DNA of 64,000 bases, taken from NCBI GenBank assembly GCA_000725195.1, contig JAIL01000259.1:62001-126000 (forward strand). The letters are read 5' to 3'. A program made the translations under genes and the position numbers. This stretch comes from Snodgrassella alvi SCGC AB-598-O02 (lineage in GTDB: Bacteria; Pseudomonadota; Gammaproteobacteria; Burkholderiales; Neisseriaceae). Positions 9,602-19,687 of this stretch are shown here, piece by piece. Positions within the stretch are counted from its first letter, which is position 1. Every line of letters starts with the position of its first letter. The notes under the pieces were generated by a model. It was not told the DNA's origin, did not search any database, and saw only the letters and a program-made list of their open reading frames with translations.

Positions 9602-9739
9602 ATATGTTAAAAAAGAGCAAAAAATACCATAGCTTTCTATTATTATTCAAAATTTTAAATAGCACTTAACGGTATCATAAATTCAGCACTTTTCTGCTTA
9701 ATTTTAATTAAAATTCAATTATATCAAAGGTGATTCTCA

Positions 9740-10489
9740 ATGAATTACATCAAACTATTTAAAGTAAATATACTATTATTATCTATTTTATTGACAATTC
9801 AACCTATTGCTCATGCTAATAATGAAGCAATAACAATGAATAAAGAAAAGATATTAAAAGAAATTAATGCGAATTATACAGACTGGGATATAAATCATTA
9901 TATTAAGTTAGATAATGATTTAAAATTTTTATCTGTATTTGAGGAAGAGAATAAGCAAGCTAAAGATACTGTAAACCAACTACAAATAATTTCACTATTG
10001 GAAAAGACATTAAAAAAAATTAATGTTGGTCTAAAGCCCAAAAATATTAGTTTAAAGCTTAAATACGATAGTTCTTTTCAATTTAATACATTGGGTATTA
10101 ATCATCACTCAAATCTTCTTGCTCCCACTACTCACTTATATAAAATTATTTTAACAAATAATAAAAATCAAATATTAGGTAAAGCCGATATTGCGATTAC
10201 CATCAGTCAATTAGAAGATGTAAAACAGGCTTATTTACAAACTCAACAACGTTTAATTTTTTATTTTGACTATGGATATTCTTCTCCAAATATTCATTAC
10301 GAAAAAATGGACAATCTTGGAACCTATGCTGCTAAAGCTATTATGGTAAGAGGGGAATTTATGTGGATTTATAAAAACATGATGGTACAAATATTTAATA
10401 ACACTATGCCAGAATTATCCTTAAAAATTGCTAATATGTTTCAAAAAGAAGTAGAACAAGGATACATAAGATTCCATAAATATGTTTAA
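9740..10489 (+). CDS. Secreted protein of unknown function, tandem copy 4
   Basis: Fourth paralog, 249 residues. Its first roughly 400 bases are closest to copy 1, including the longer central insert (PKNISLKLKY; SNLLAPTTH). Near the 3' end, compared with copy 1, about 10 bases are missing after the codons for VEQ, so the last residues are read in another frame (GYIRFHKYV instead of the usual LKRLHKIP-type ending). The similarity to the spacer fades about 30 bases after the stop, marking the right edge of the array. Function unknown. Confidence 0.78.
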   Translation: MNYIKLFKVNILLLSILLTIQPIAHANNEAITMNKEKILKEINANYTDWDINHYIKLDNDLKFLSVFEEENKQAKDTVNQLQIISLLEKTLKKINVGLKPKNISLKLKYDSSFQFNTLGINHHSNLLAPTTHLYKIILTNNKNQILGKADIAITISQLEDVKQAYLQTQQRLIFYFDYGYSSPNIHYEKMDNLGTYAAKAIMVRGEFMWIYKNMMVQIFNNTMPELSLKIANMFQKEVEQGYIRFHKYV

Positions 10490-10833
10490 AAAATGACAAA
10501 ATAAAATAGTTTACTACATCTGTCCTTTTGAATTATGAACACTAATTAATTATGTAATAAATAAATAATATTTCTTCTACAAGTGCCGATTTTATTACAA
10601 TACTAATTTATAAATGGAATTATATTTACAATTTATCAAGTAGTTGTTCTTTTTTGTAGTAAATTCAATTTAGTTTAAGATTCTTTTATTTAAGGACTAT
10701 TATTTAGAACAATAACTTATCTAATACCCAATATTCTTCTAGATTAAGTTAAGAAAATACAGCATAATTGAGTCTATTGATTGCAGTAGAAAGTATGCGG
10801 TCATTTTTCTAAAGTAATATCACAGGAGCTACG
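10490..10833 (+). other. AT-rich gap between the array and icd
   Basis: No gene or clear terminator is seen. The first 30 bases still resemble the array spacer. The right end carries the icd ribosome site CAGGAGCTACG before ATG 10834, and presumably the icd promoter. Confidence 0.55.
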
Positions 10834-12072
10834 ATGAGTCATATTAAAGTACCGACTGAAGGTCAAAAAATCGTTCCAGGTCTGGCTATTCCAAATGATC
10901 CAATCATTCCATTTATTGAGGGTGATGGTATAGGTGTTGATATTACACCTGTTATGAAAGACGTTATTGATGCTGCAGTTGCAAAAGCATACAAAGGCGC
11001 AAAAAAAATCGTCTGGATGGAAATTTATGCAGGTGAAAAAGCCACTCAATTATACGGTGAAAATGTCTGGTTACCAGACGAAACACTTGAGGCAATTAAG
11101 GAATATAAAGTTGCGATTAAAGGACCTATGACTACACCAGTCGGAGGCGGAATACGTTCTTTGAATGTGGCTATTCGTCAGCAACTTGATTTGTATCAAT
11201 GTGTGCGTCCGGTACAGTACTTTTCCGGTGTACCATCACCAGTAAAAGATCCAAGCAAAGTTAATATGGTGATTTTCCGTGAAAACACAGAAGATATTTA
11301 TGCCGGTATTGAATGGCTTGCAGAAACAGATGGTGCTAAAAAAATCATTAATTTCATGCAAACTGAATTGGGCGTCAATAAAATCCGCTTCCCTCTAACT
11401 TCAAGCATTGGTATCAAACCCGTTTCCAAAGAAGGTACTCAGCGTTTAACTCGTGCTGCAATCCAATATGCAATCAACAATGACCGTAACAGTGTCACCA
11501 TCGTTCACAAAGGTAATATTATGAAATTTACCGAAGGTGGATTCCGCGATTGGTCATATGAAGTTGCTAAAAATGAATTTGGTGCTACTCTAATTGGTGA
11601 CGGACCATGGTGTGAGTTCAAAAATCCTAACACGGGTAAGACAATTGTCATTAAAGACTGTATTGCGGATGCCTTTCTGCAGCAAATTCTAACACGTCCT
11701 GCTGAGTATGATGTTATTGCTACCTTAAATCTGAATGGTGACTATATTTCTGATGCCCTGGCTGCTCAAGTTGGTGGTATTGGTATTGCGCCGGGTGCAA
11801 ATATTTCCGATGAATACGCTGTATTTGAGGCAACCCATGGTACTGCTCCCAAATATGCGGGTCAGGACAAAGTAAATCCTGGGTCAATCATATTATCTGC
11901 AGAGATGATGCTGCGCCATTTAGGCTGGAAAGAAGCTGCGGATTTAGTGATCAGATCAATCGAAAAAGCCATTGCTGATAAGATTGTAACCTATGATTTT
12001 GCCCGCATGATGGAAGGCGCAAAAGAAGTATCCTGCTCAGAATTTGGTAAAGCCCTAATTGAGCGTATGTAA
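10834..12072 (+). CDS. icd: NADP-dependent isocitrate dehydrogenase
   Basis: TCA-cycle enzyme converting isocitrate to 2-oxoglutarate and CO2 with NADP reduction, in the cytoplasm. At 412 residues it matches the E. coli Icd type. The substrate segment [14 protein letters not shown] near residues 103-116 includes the serine that is phosphorylated in E. coli Icd. The metal and substrate residues ([12 protein letters not shown] near 305) and the coenzyme region ([20 protein letters not shown] near 332) are clear. Monocistronic, with its own terminator. Confidence 0.97.
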   Translation: MSHIKVPTEGQKIVPGLAIPNDPIIPFIEGDGIGVDITPVMKDVIDAAVAKAYKGAKKIVWMEIYAGEKATQLYGENVWLPDETLEAIKEYKVAIKGPMTTPVGGGIRSLNVAIRQQLDLYQCVRPVQYFSGVPSPVKDPSKVNMVIFRENTEDIYAGIEWLAETDGAKKIINFMQTELGVNKIRFPLTSSIGIKPVSKEGTQRLTRAAIQYAINNDRNSVTIVHKGNIMKFTEGGFRDWSYEVAKNEFGATLIGDGPWCEFKNPNTGKTIVIKDCIADAFLQQILTRPAEYDVIATLNLNGDYISDALAAQVGGIGIAPGANISDEYAVFEATHGTAPKYAGQDKVNPGSIILSAEMMLRHLGWKEAADLVIRSIEKAIADKIVTYDFARMMEGAKEVSCSEFGKALIERM

Positions 12073-12101
12073 TAGACTAAGTTAATAATGTATAGGATTA
12101 C

Positions 12102-12131
12102 AAACCGAATTCACTAAGGATTCGGTTTTTT
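12102..12131 (+). terminator. Rho-independent terminator after icd
   Basis: AAACCGAAT pairs with ATTCGGTTT around a 9-base loop, followed by a T run. Confidence 0.85.
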
Positions 12132-12261
12132 AATTGAAATATTCACTTAACTGAAGAATATTTAATTTTTACCATAAATTGAAACTGAATAGTTAGATAT
12201 TATTCATTGATTTAAATTTCTATTGCTATTGGAATTTAAAAAATATACGACGGAAAAAACT

Positions 12262-12561
12262 ATGATTTTAGGAATTGATATTGATTCATGTGGACGTTGC
12301 CTGCATTACCATAATGAAAACGACATTGCTGCACTACTATGTGATCACTGCAAAAAATACTATGCCTGTTTCAAATGTCATGATGAATTATGCGATCACC
12401 CTTTTGCGCCTGTTTGTATCCGCAATACACAGCCAGTTATGTGTGGACAGTGTAAAAACTATCTGACCTATGAACAATATCAACAACATCATTGTCCCTT
12501 TTGTCAGGCAAACTTTAATCCTCGCTGCGAATTACACCAACATATCTATTTTAGGCCATGA
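12262..12561 (+). CDS. CHY-type zinc-finger protein
   Basis: Small zinc-binding protein, 99 residues from ATG 12262. An in-frame TTG 13 codons upstream could extend it but has no better ribosome site. Nine or more cysteines and several histidines occur in CxxC and CxxH pairs: CGRCLHYH, CDHCKKYYACFKCHDELCDHPF, CGQCKNYL, HHCPFCQ. This matches the CHY zinc-finger family of small bacterial proteins whose role is not established. In eukaryotes the fold accompanies RING ubiquitin ligases; no such partner is expected here. It ends 13 bases from the convergent MORN-repeat gene. Confidence 0.75.
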   Translation: MILGIDIDSCGRCLHYHNENDIAALLCDHCKKYYACFKCHDELCDHPFAPVCIRNTQPVMCGQCKNYLTYEQYQQHHCPFCQANFNPRCELHQHIYFRP

Positions 12562-12573
12562 CAACTGATGAAT

Positions 12574-13344
12574 TTAGTTATCCCCTAAATCAACAATATT
12601 ACCCTCTTCATCCCATTCAGTTTTACGCACAAGTTCATTTTTTTCAAAAACAGACTCACTTTTTTTCTTACCTGAGTCATACCAGCTAAGCACCACACCG
12701 CTTACCTGATTATCATGGACAGCTAAATCTGCAATAAGATGTCCCTGACCATCCCATTTAGTCATGGTTTGAACCACACCTTTATGTACCCGCATATCCT
12801 GCTTGATTTGACCGTTTACATACCAACGCTGCCAGCGTCCTTCAGCCTTGCCATCAACAAAAAAGATTTCTCCACGCTTATGTCCATTACTATACCAGCT
12901 TCTGGTTTTACCATTGGGTAACCCTTTTTTCCATGACATTTCCAAAGCCAATTGCCCATTAGCATACCAGTTACGCCATTGACCAGTTGGTTTGCCATTC
13001 TTAATAGTACCCTGTATTTTTTTTTGTCCATCTGGATATTTTAAATCTATTTGTTGGTCTTTACCGGCTGGTAGTAATTGTAGTAGTTTATCCAAAGGCA
13101 ATACGAATTCATCATTAGGATTCTCGACCGGCAATGGATGAGTTGGAGATAATGTTGTGGGTTCAGAGCTGGCCGTTTTTACTGGCATTTTCTCAGCACT
13201 AGCAGGTTGTACTAAAGTTTCTGTCTTAACCGTTACTTCTTTCTTATTTTCAACTGTTGACTTTAGTCGCCAGACCAAAGCCAGCAAAAAAAGTAGAAGT
13301 ATTAATCCAGCAATTAACCAGTATCTTTTTCTGGTTATAAACAT
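12574..13344 (-). CDS. Membrane-anchored YwqK-like MORN-repeat protein
   Basis: Protein of 256 residues with one N-terminal membrane segment (about 9-28), a Thr/Pro/Val-rich linker to about 90, then a series of MORN-variant repeats of about 22 residues (G-x-W-x-x-W-Y-x-N-G-Q pattern) from about 110 to 245. These repeats define the YwqK family; in Bacillus some members were named antitoxins of secreted toxins. No toxin gene is adjacent, so that role is not supported here. The repeat domain is predicted to be periplasmic. Confidence 0.75.
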   Translation of the reverse strand: MFITRKRYWLIAGLILLLFLLALVWRLKSTVENKKEVTVKTETLVQPASAEKMPVKTASSEPTTLSPTHPLPVENPNDEFVLPLDKLLQLLPAGKDQQIDLKYPDGQKKIQGTIKNGKPTGQWRNWYANGQLALEMSWKKGLPNGKTRSWYSNGHKRGEIFFVDGKAEGRWQRWYVNGQIKQDMRVHKGVVQTMTKWDGQGHLIADLAVHDNQVSGVVLSWYDSGKKKSESVFEKNELVRKTEWDEEGNIVDLGDN

Positions 13345-13449
13345 GGCTTATGCACCTTAACGTTAAATAAAACAGATAGTTTCGACAAAAAATTTGTCAT
13401 ACATCTTACATTCATTTAAGAATAAATGATATGGATGAAAAGGCAAAAA

Positions 13450-14799
13450 TTACTTTTGCCAATAAGATTTAACATTAACAAACTCATAAATACCAAATTC
13501 TGATAATTCTCGCCCGTAACCTGAATCTTTTACACCTCCAAACGGTAAGCGTAAATCACTACTGGTATGCCGATTAATAAATACACTACCAACATTAAGC
13601 TGCTGTGCCAGCTGCCAGGCTAATTGGCTATCATGCGTATAAATGCTGGCACCTAAACCAAATGGATTATCGTTAGCTAGCTGTAAAGCGTGTTCATTGT
13701 CTTGTGCTCTTAAAATAATAGCTACCGGACCAAAGACTTCCTGATGATAAACCTGACACGCAGAAGTAACATTATCCAGAATAGTTGCCGGATAAAACCA
13801 ACCCTGACTTTCCTCTGGTATATATCCTCCAATTAGACACTCGGCTCCGTGCTGTAAGGCATTTGAAACCTGAGTATGTATTTTGTGTCGAAGATCTTCT
13901 CGGTGCAAAGGGCCTAATGTGGTTTCGGCCAACCAAGGGGCTCCCATGCGTAATTGCTGACAATTTTCAACCAATGCAGCAATAAATCTGTCTGCAATGT
14001 CATCACTAACAATAATCCTTTTCGCTGCATTACATGATTGTCCTGCGTCACGGAAACGAGAATAACAAGCGTCCTCAGCAGCCTGTTTTATATCTGCATC
14101 ATTTAATACAATGAACGCATTGCTGCCGCCAAGTTCCATTACCGATTTGCGCAAATATTTACCCGCCAGTGCGGCAAGATGACGCCCAGTACAGGCTGAA
14201 CCAGTAAAAGCCAGCGCCTGAGTCTGCGCAATAGCATATTCTGCATCCTCAGGATTAAGCCAGGTTAATTTTAAGGGTAAATTGTCATCAACTAATTCAA
14301 ATAACATCTGACTAATTTTGCCAACTGAAGGTGCTGGTTTGACCAAACATGCATTACCAGCACACAGAGCTGGGATCGCAAAGCGTAAAATCTGCCATAC
14401 CGGATAATTCCACGGCATGATAGCCAGTAATGTACCTAAAGGCTCAAATCGTACCTGACTAAAGCTGGCTTGTGTAGCAATAGTTTTATGGGCTAACAAT
14501 TCCGGAGCCAGATGTGCATAGTAGCGGATAAGCGCGATCGATTTTTCGAGTTCTGCTTCGCATTCACGCAGACAGCGCCCTACTTCGATACATATCTGAT
14601 AAGCTAATTTATTCTTATTGAGTTGAATGTGCTCGGCTAGTGCTAATAAATAGCCCGTACGAGTCTGGATAGAATAATGGGCAAAATGTTGCTGTTGTTG
14701 CGCTATTGCCTGAATTTGTTGTTGTAATTCAGCTTTGCTTGTATATGAATGTGAAAATAATACTTCATTACTAACAGCATGATGACTGATAAATGTCAC
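13450..14799 (-). CDS. NAD(P)-dependent aldehyde dehydrogenase, succinate-semialdehyde type
   Basis: Oxidises an aldehyde to the acid, probably succinate semialdehyde to succinate, in the cytoplasm. It has 449 residues, a little shorter than GabD. Visible family landmarks: MPWNYPVWQ near residue 128 and the Lys of CLVKPAP near 150 (coenzyme site), the general base Glu in MELGGSNAF near 220, the catalytic Cys in DAGQSCNAAKR near 255, and EVFGPVA near 358. The substrate assignment rests on overall similarity to Sad/GabD-type enzymes. It lies alone between the MORN gene and ppiD. Confidence 0.85.
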   Translation of the reverse strand: MTFISHHAVSNEVLFSHSYTSKAELQQQIQAIAQQQQHFAHYSIQTRTGYLLALAEHIQLNKNKLAYQICIEVGRCLRECEAELEKSIALIRYYAHLAPELLAHKTIATQASFSQVRFEPLGTLLAIMPWNYPVWQILRFAIPALCAGNACLVKPAPSVGKISQMLFELVDDNLPLKLTWLNPEDAEYAIAQTQALAFTGSACTGRHLAALAGKYLRKSVMELGGSNAFIVLNDADIKQAAEDACYSRFRDAGQSCNAAKRIIVSDDIADRFIAALVENCQQLRMGAPWLAETTLGPLHREDLRHKIHTQVSNALQHGAECLIGGYIPEESQGWFYPATILDNVTSACQVYHQEVFGPVAIILRAQDNEHALQLANDNPFGLGASIYTHDSQLAWQLAQQLNVGSVFINRHTSSDLRLPFGGVKDSGYGRELSEFGIYEFVNVKSYWQK

Positions 14800-14850
14800 A
14801 ATTTTCCTTTATTAGAGATGCAGGCAGAGTCTGATCAAAATAATAAACAA

Positions 14851-14875
14851 AGGCCTTGTAATTATTACAAGGCCT
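14851..14875 (-). terminator. Rho-independent terminator after ppiD
   Basis: An 11-bp perfect stem, AGGCCTTGTAA with TTACAAGGCCT, around a 3-base loop. On the minus strand it is followed by a T-rich tract. It lies 15 bases after the ppiD stop. Confidence 0.75.
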
Positions 14876-14889
14876 GTTAAAAAAATCAT

Positions 14890-16422
14890 TTACTGATCGC
14901 TATTTTCCAGCTTTTGTGCACCTTTTTTGATTTTATAACGCGACTGCATCCACAGATAATTATTGTTAACTAAAGATTGAGTCAGATTTTTGTTAATCAA
15001 TTGCTTGGCTTGAGGCAGGATAGTAGCCATATCTTTAGGTACAGTAATGGATTGTATCTTAACTAAAAGCGGATTAGGTCTATTACTGAGCAATACATAT
15101 GCTGGTTTGCCATTGGTAGGTTTGGCTTTCATCCATGCCTGAAATTCATCTTTTGACATTGTCGCCAAAGCTTGCTGTGGATTAAGTTCGCTAGTAGCTG
15201 ACCATGACAAATTGGGATTTTGACCACTGGATTCTGCTTTATAAGCTTGATTGGCAGCAGCAACAGCCAGTTTTTGACTTTCTGTAACGATATAGTCCTG
15301 CTGGATTTGCGATTTCATTTCCTGGAAAGTGCCCTGATGTTCTTTACGTATATCAGATACACGTACTACCCAGTAATTACCATTACCCATATCAATAGGA
15401 TCTGAGTTGTATTTTTTAGCCAACATATCATTATTAAATAGAACATCAATCAAAGGTTGTGACATATTATTTGCCTGAGCCATTTCTTTAGTAGTCCAGA
15501 CCTGATCTATTTTATTGATTTTCAGCCCTAGTTTTTCACTGATCGGTTGTAATGAATTCGGGTTTTTAAAGGCCAGATCACTTAGCTGTTCTTTCAGTTT
15601 CGCAATCGCGGCAGTACCTTTACGCATTTGAATTTCTTGCGTTAGCTGCTCTTTAATTTTATCAAATTCAGGCTTTGGAGCGGACGCAGTACTAGGTATT
15701 TGTTCGTAAGCAGCTTTTAGTTCTTCAGGACTGACAACTTCTTTACTTGCCTGTTCTACTGTAGAAAGCTGAACAAATTCGAATTTAATACCCAAAGGTA
15801 AAAAATAGTTCTTTTTATTAGCATTATAATAGGTTTGCAATTTAGCATCATCAACTTTGATCTGATCAGCATATGACGCAGAATTGAAAGTTACTGTTTG
15901 CATTTGTCTGGATGCTTGCAATAATTCCACAATTTGTCTGGCTTGTGCATCACTGACAACATTGCCGGCTTGCAGTAGATTTTGCATAGATTGCATAGCG
16001 TACTGTTTATTCATGTTCTCGATCAGTACACGTTCAGACAAACCACTTTGAGTAAGAAAATTACGATACTTTGTTTCGTCAAATTTACCGTTTTCCTGAA
16101 AACCCGGATCACTAGCAATAATTTGTTTGATTTGCTCAATTGAGGCAGATATCCCTAAATCTTTAGCTTCTTGCTGCAGATAAGCTTCTTCAAGCAAAGC
16201 ACCATAAACCATATCTTTGCTAATTTCTCGTTGCGAAGCATTTTGATAACGGCGCTGCAATTCGTTGACATCGTTGATATTAATTTTAATATCGCCAACT
16301 TTGCTGATGTAATCAGTACCAGGAGCGGCAAGGGTGTAGCCTCCAGCAAACACAAAACTTACACATATCAGACCCAGTATTATCTTAGCAGGTGTTTTAT
16401 ATTTTTCGACAACGTGGAACAT
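14890..16422 (-). CDS. ppiD: PpiD-like periplasmic folding chaperone
   Basis: Inner-membrane-anchored periplasmic chaperone, 510 residues, that handles proteins emerging from the Sec translocon. Residues about 10-33 form the single membrane anchor; residues about 34-200 are the SurA-N-like chaperone region (VGDIKININDVNELQRRYQ, then the QENGKFDETKYRNFL segment). E. coli PpiD has about 620 residues with a parvulin-like domain after this region. Here I cannot find the typical parvulin signature, and the protein is shorter. A helical C-terminal region follows. It sits between terminators, with hupB and lon upstream. Confidence 0.85.
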   Translation of the reverse strand: MFHVVEKYKTPAKIILGLICVSFVFAGGYTLAAPGTDYISKVGDIKININDVNELQRRYQNASQREISKDMVYGALLEEAYLQQEAKDLGISASIEQIKQIIASDPGFQENGKFDETKYRNFLTQSGLSERVLIENMNKQYAMQSMQNLLQAGNVVSDAQARQIVELLQASRQMQTVTFNSASYADQIKVDDAKLQTYYNANKKNYFLPLGIKFEFVQLSTVEQASKEVVSPEELKAAYEQIPSTASAPKPEFDKIKEQLTQEIQMRKGTAAIAKLKEQLSDLAFKNPNSLQPISEKLGLKINKIDQVWTTKEMAQANNMSQPLIDVLFNNDMLAKKYNSDPIDMGNGNYWVVRVSDIRKEHQGTFQEMKSQIQQDYIVTESQKLAVAAANQAYKAESSGQNPNLSWSATSELNPQQALATMSKDEFQAWMKAKPTNGKPAYVLLSNRPNPLLVKIQSITVPKDMATILPQAKQLINKNLTQSLVNNNYLWMQSRYKIKKGAQKLENSDQ

Positions 16423-16528
16423 AGAAGAAGCTTACTTTTTTAAACAAATTGAAGGTCACTATTGTAGCGTCTTTTTCGTGGCTAAACCATGCCGTTTTTG
16501 CAGTAAATGCATAATTGCGACATTTATG

Positions 16529-16556
16529 AAAAAAGGCGGTAACAACCGCCTTTTTT
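16529..16556 (-). terminator. Rho-independent terminator after hupB
   Basis: AAAAAAGGCGG and CCGCCTTTTTT form a GC-rich stem with T runs in both directions. It lies 20 bases past the hupB stop and just upstream of ppiD. Confidence 0.9.
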
Positions 16557-16575
16557 CACTACCACTATGTGCGGA

Positions 16576-16845
16576 TTACAAAGCATCTTTCAATGCTTTA
16601 CCTGCACGGAACTTAGGTGTTTTAGCTGCTTTGATTTGCAACGGCTCACCAGTTTTAGGGTTACGTCCTGCACGAGCGGCACGTTCACCTACATAAAATG
16701 TACCAAAACCAACCAGAGTTACAGTATCGCCACTTTTCAGAGCATTAGTAACTGCACTGATCATGCCATCTAATGCCTTAGCAGCAGAGGCTTTGGAAAG
16801 ATCAGCCTCTTGGGCAATAGCTTCAATCAATTCAGACTTATTCAC
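16576..16845 (-). CDS. hupB: DNA-binding protein HU-beta
   Basis: Nucleoid-associated protein that bends DNA, 89 residues. The start is GTG at 16845, placed 11 bases from the ribosome site AAAGGGAC. An in-frame ATG 30 bases upstream would add a ten-residue extension not seen in HU, so it is rejected. The HU arm signature [18 protein letters not shown] and the C-terminal [15 protein letters not shown] are complete. The order lon-hupB-ppiD is common in proteobacteria. Confidence 0.95.
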   Translation of the reverse strand: MNKSELIEAIAQEADLSKASAAKALDGMISAVTNALKSGDTVTLVGFGTFYVGERAARAGRNPKTGEPLQIKAAKTPKFRAGKALKDAL

Positions 16846-16991
16846 AATAAAGTCCCTTTCTGTTGTGATGTTCATATTATGTTCAGATACCCTTGCTTAC
16901 CAGTACCTAACCATTACAATACCTATACTTTATAGCAAGCTCAAATTCTCTGTGTCAAGCGTTGATACTGGCATAATTGTAAATCTCAGAT

Positions 16992-17029
16992 AAAAATTAA
17001 GCCATTCACCAATTTTGTTGGTGAATGGC
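16992..17029 (-). terminator. Rho-independent terminator after lon
   Basis: A perfect 12-bp stem, GCCATTCACCAA with TTGGTGAATGGC, around a 5-base loop, with a T-rich tract on the minus strand. It lies 6 bases after the lon stop. Confidence 0.9.
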
Positions 17030-17035
17030 TGCATA

Positions 17036-19486
17036 TCAGTGTTTTATAGTTTTAGTTGTTGACTTACTAGGTGTTTTAGCTATTAGCTGTTCTTCGGAAA
17101 CGTCCTGCCATGGGGTCGGTGCATAGGCTAAACCCAAATTAAGCACCTCATCAATCCATTTAACCGGATGAATGGTCAGCTCATCACTAATGTTGGCCGG
17201 AATTTCGTCCAAATCTTTGATGTTGCCGTGAGGAATTAAAACGTGTTTAATGCCACCACGTAAAGCCGCCAGTAGCTTTTCTTTCAATCCGCCTATTGGT
17301 AAAATTTCACCACGCAGAGTGATCTCACCAGTCATGGCTACATCTGCTCTCACAGGGATACCGGTAAAAGCTGATACAATTGCCAGAGTGATAGCACTAC
17401 CAGCACTGGGACCATCTTTAGGTGTTGCCCCTTCGGGAACATGAACGTGAATGTCATTTTTTTCATAGAAATCAGGCTCTATCCCTAGCGATTCGGCACG
17501 CGAACGTACAACACTCCAGGCCGCACTGACCGATTCCTGCATCACATCCCCCAACTTACCGGTACGTAAAATATTACCTTTACCACGGAATTTACTTGCT
17601 TCAATAGTGAGCAATTCGCCACCCACTTCAGTCCATGCCAAACCAGTTACCTGACCAATACGATTTTCACTTTCAGCCACCCCATAGTCAAATCGACGCA
17701 CACCAAGATAATCATGCAGATTATCTGCGTTGACTACTACTGTTTCAGCCTTTTTACTGCGCTTACTTTTGCTTTTAGTTTTCGGTGCATTTTCAGCCAG
17801 TAAAGCTTGTTTCATTACCACTTTACGACAAATTTTAGCAATTTCGCGATCTAAGGAGCGCACACCGGCCTCACGTGTGTAGTAGCGTATTATGTCGCGG
17901 ATAGCTGACTCTTCGATACATATTTCATCTTCGCGGACACCATTTTGCTGGATTTGTTTAGCTACCAGATAATTCATAGCAATATTGATTTTTTCGTCTT
18001 CGGTATACCCTGATAAACGAATAATCTCCATTCTATCCAGTAAGGGAGTAGGTATATTTAGGCTATTGGAGGTCGCAATAAACATCACATCTGACAGATC
18101 AAATTCAACTTCAGCATAGTGATCCACAAAAGAATGATTTTGTTCTGGATCCAGCACCTCCAGCAAGGCACTGGCAGGATCACCACGGAAATCGTTACCT
18201 AATTTATCTACTTCATCCAGTAAAAATAAGGGATTTTTAACACCAACCTTAGCCATATTTTGCAATATTTTACCAGGCATGGAGCCAATATAGGTGCGAC
18301 GATGGCCACGAATTTCACTTTCATCATGTACACCACCTAAAGCCATGCGCACATATTTGCGACCAGTGGCCTTAGCAATCGATTCGCCCAGAGAAGTTTT
18401 ACCCACACCGGGTGGTCCAACCAGACATAGGATAGGACCTTTTAACCGATTCATGCGTTTTTGTACGGCCAGATATTCTAAAATGCGTTCTTTAACTTTC
18501 TCTAAACCGTAATGATCTGCATTTAAAACCAAATCAGCTTTTGCAATATTTTTACTGATTTTAGTTTTATTTTTCCAAGGTAAGTCTAGCAAGGTATCAA
18601 TATAGTTGCGCACAACCGTTGATTCAGCAGACATTGGCGGCATCATTCGCAATTTTTTTAATTCCGACAGACATTTTTCTTCCGCTTCCTTACTCATACC
18701 AGCAGAGCGAATCTGATTTTCCAACTCAGTCAGATCATCATCTTCTTCACCTAATTCTTTCTGAATCGCCTTAACTTGCTCATTGAGGTAATATTCGCGC
18801 TGTGATTTCTCCATCTGCCTCTTAACGCGACCGCGAATCCTTTTTTCGACCTGTAAAATATCCAGTTCGGTTTCCAGCAAATGTAAGAGATGCTCAAGGC
18901 GACTGGTCACATCAATCAAAGTCAGAATATTCTGTCGTTGCTCCAGTTTCAACTGTAAATGAGCAGCTATGGTATCAGCCAGTCTGCTGTTATCTTCAAT
19001 TCCCTGTATAGTGGTAATTACTTCAGCAGGAATTTTTTTATTCAGTTTTGCCAGCTGATCAAACTGAGACAATAAAGTTCGACGTAATGCTTCCAGATCA
19101 TCCGCAGAAGAAACCGAATCTTTGCATTCTTCAATATGCGCTTCTACATAAGAACCGCTTTCATCGATATGGGTAACTTTGGCACGGAATAGACCTTCAA
19201 CCAGTACTTTGACGGTACCGTCGGGTAGTTTAAGCACCTGTAGAATATTAGCCACCGTGCCCATTTCATACATGTCTTCTGCATGCGGTTCATCAGTATC
19301 AGCATTTTTTTGCGCCAGCAAAAACACCGGCTCATTGCGTTCCATAGCAGTATCAAGTGCTGCTATGGATTTTTCTCGACCGACGAAAAGAGGCAGTACC
19401 ATATGCGGATAAACAACTACATCACGCAAAGGCAGCATTACCATTGCTGTCGGCTGCAATTGAGGAGAATCGAAAACTTCGGCCAT
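17036..19486 (-). CDS. lon: ATP-dependent protease Lon
   Basis: Cytoplasmic AAA+ serine protease that degrades misfolded and regulatory proteins, 816 residues from ATG 19486. A TTG four codons upstream is rejected because it lies in the ribosome site TTGAGG. Order: N-terminal substrate domain (about 1-210), coiled-coil region, Walker [10 protein letters not shown] near 357, Walker [11 protein letters not shown] near 425, protease domain with catalytic Ser in [11 protein letters not shown] near 695 and Lys in GLKEKLLAA near 737. Between the ATPase and protease domains there is a short Lys/Ser-rich insert ([12 protein letters not shown] near 580). The C-terminus after 790 is a short polar tail. 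Confidence 0.97.
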   Translation of the reverse strand: MAEVFDSPQLQPTAMVMLPLRDVVVYPHMVLPLFVGREKSIAALDTAMERNEPVFLLAQKNADTDEPHAEDMYEMGTVANILQVLKLPDGTVKVLVEGLFRAKVTHIDESGSYVEAHIEECKDSVSSADDLEALRRTLLSQFDQLAKLNKKIPAEVITTIQGIEDNSRLADTIAAHLQLKLEQRQNILTLIDVTSRLEHLLHLLETELDILQVEKRIRGRVKRQMEKSQREYYLNEQVKAIQKELGEEDDDLTELENQIRSAGMSKEAEEKCLSELKKLRMMPPMSAESTVVRNYIDTLLDLPWKNKTKISKNIAKADLVLNADHYGLEKVKERILEYLAVQKRMNRLKGPILCLVGPPGVGKTSLGESIAKATGRKYVRMALGGVHDESEIRGHRRTYIGSMPGKILQNMAKVGVKNPLFLLDEVDKLGNDFRGDPASALLEVLDPEQNHSFVDHYAEVEFDLSDVMFIATSNSLNIPTPLLDRMEIIRLSGYTEDEKINIAMNYLVAKQIQQNGVREDEICIEESAIRDIIRYYTREAGVRSLDREIAKICRKVVMKQALLAENAPKTKSKSKRSKKAETVVVNADNLHDYLGVRRFDYGVAESENRIGQVTGLAWTEVGGELLTIEASKFRGKGNILRTGKLGDVMQESVSAAWSVVRSRAESLGIEPDFYEKNDIHVHVPEGATPKDGPSAGSAITLAIVSAFTGIPVRADVAMTGEITLRGEILPIGGLKEKLLAALRGGIKHVLIPHGNIKDLDEIPANISDELTIHPVKWIDEVLNLGLAYAPTPWQDVSEEQLIAKTPSKSTTKTIKH

Positions 19487-19642
19487 ATAGTGCCTCAATC
19501 TTTCTGTAAATAGATATTAAAATTGACAGTTGAAATGGTGCTAAATAGGATATTTTCAAGTATGAGTTTGCTAAAAATACGCTTAGCTTAGCGCAGATTA
19601 CTGCGGGAAATAAATGTGCCAGAAATAAAGAAGATTAGAGAA

Positions 19643-19675
19643 AGGACAAGTGAGCATATTAAATTAACTTGTCCT
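19643..19675 (-). terminator. Probable terminator after ettA
   Basis: AGGACAAGT pairs with ACTTGTCCT around a 15-base loop, followed on the minus strand by a pyrimidine-rich, T-rich stretch. It lies 13 bases after the ettA stop. Confidence 0.65.
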
Positions 19676-19687
19676 GTAAATAATGAA

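Larger units (their letters stand above)
7145..10489 (+). repeat. Four-copy tandem gene array with repeated spacers
   Basis: Units start at 7145, 8032, 8882 and 9740, giving spacings of 887, 850 and 858 bases. Copies 2-4 share the spacer (from the run near ATACGATAG/ATACCATAG to AAAGGTGATTCTC) and the first 200-plus coding bases almost exactly, while the centres differ. This pattern points to duplication followed by gene conversion at the ends. It is not a CRISPR array: the units are full genes. Confidence 0.9.

Noticed and set aside
7145..10489. CRISPR or simple repeat array
   Set aside because: The repeating units are 850-887 bases and each carries a complete gene with a signal peptide.
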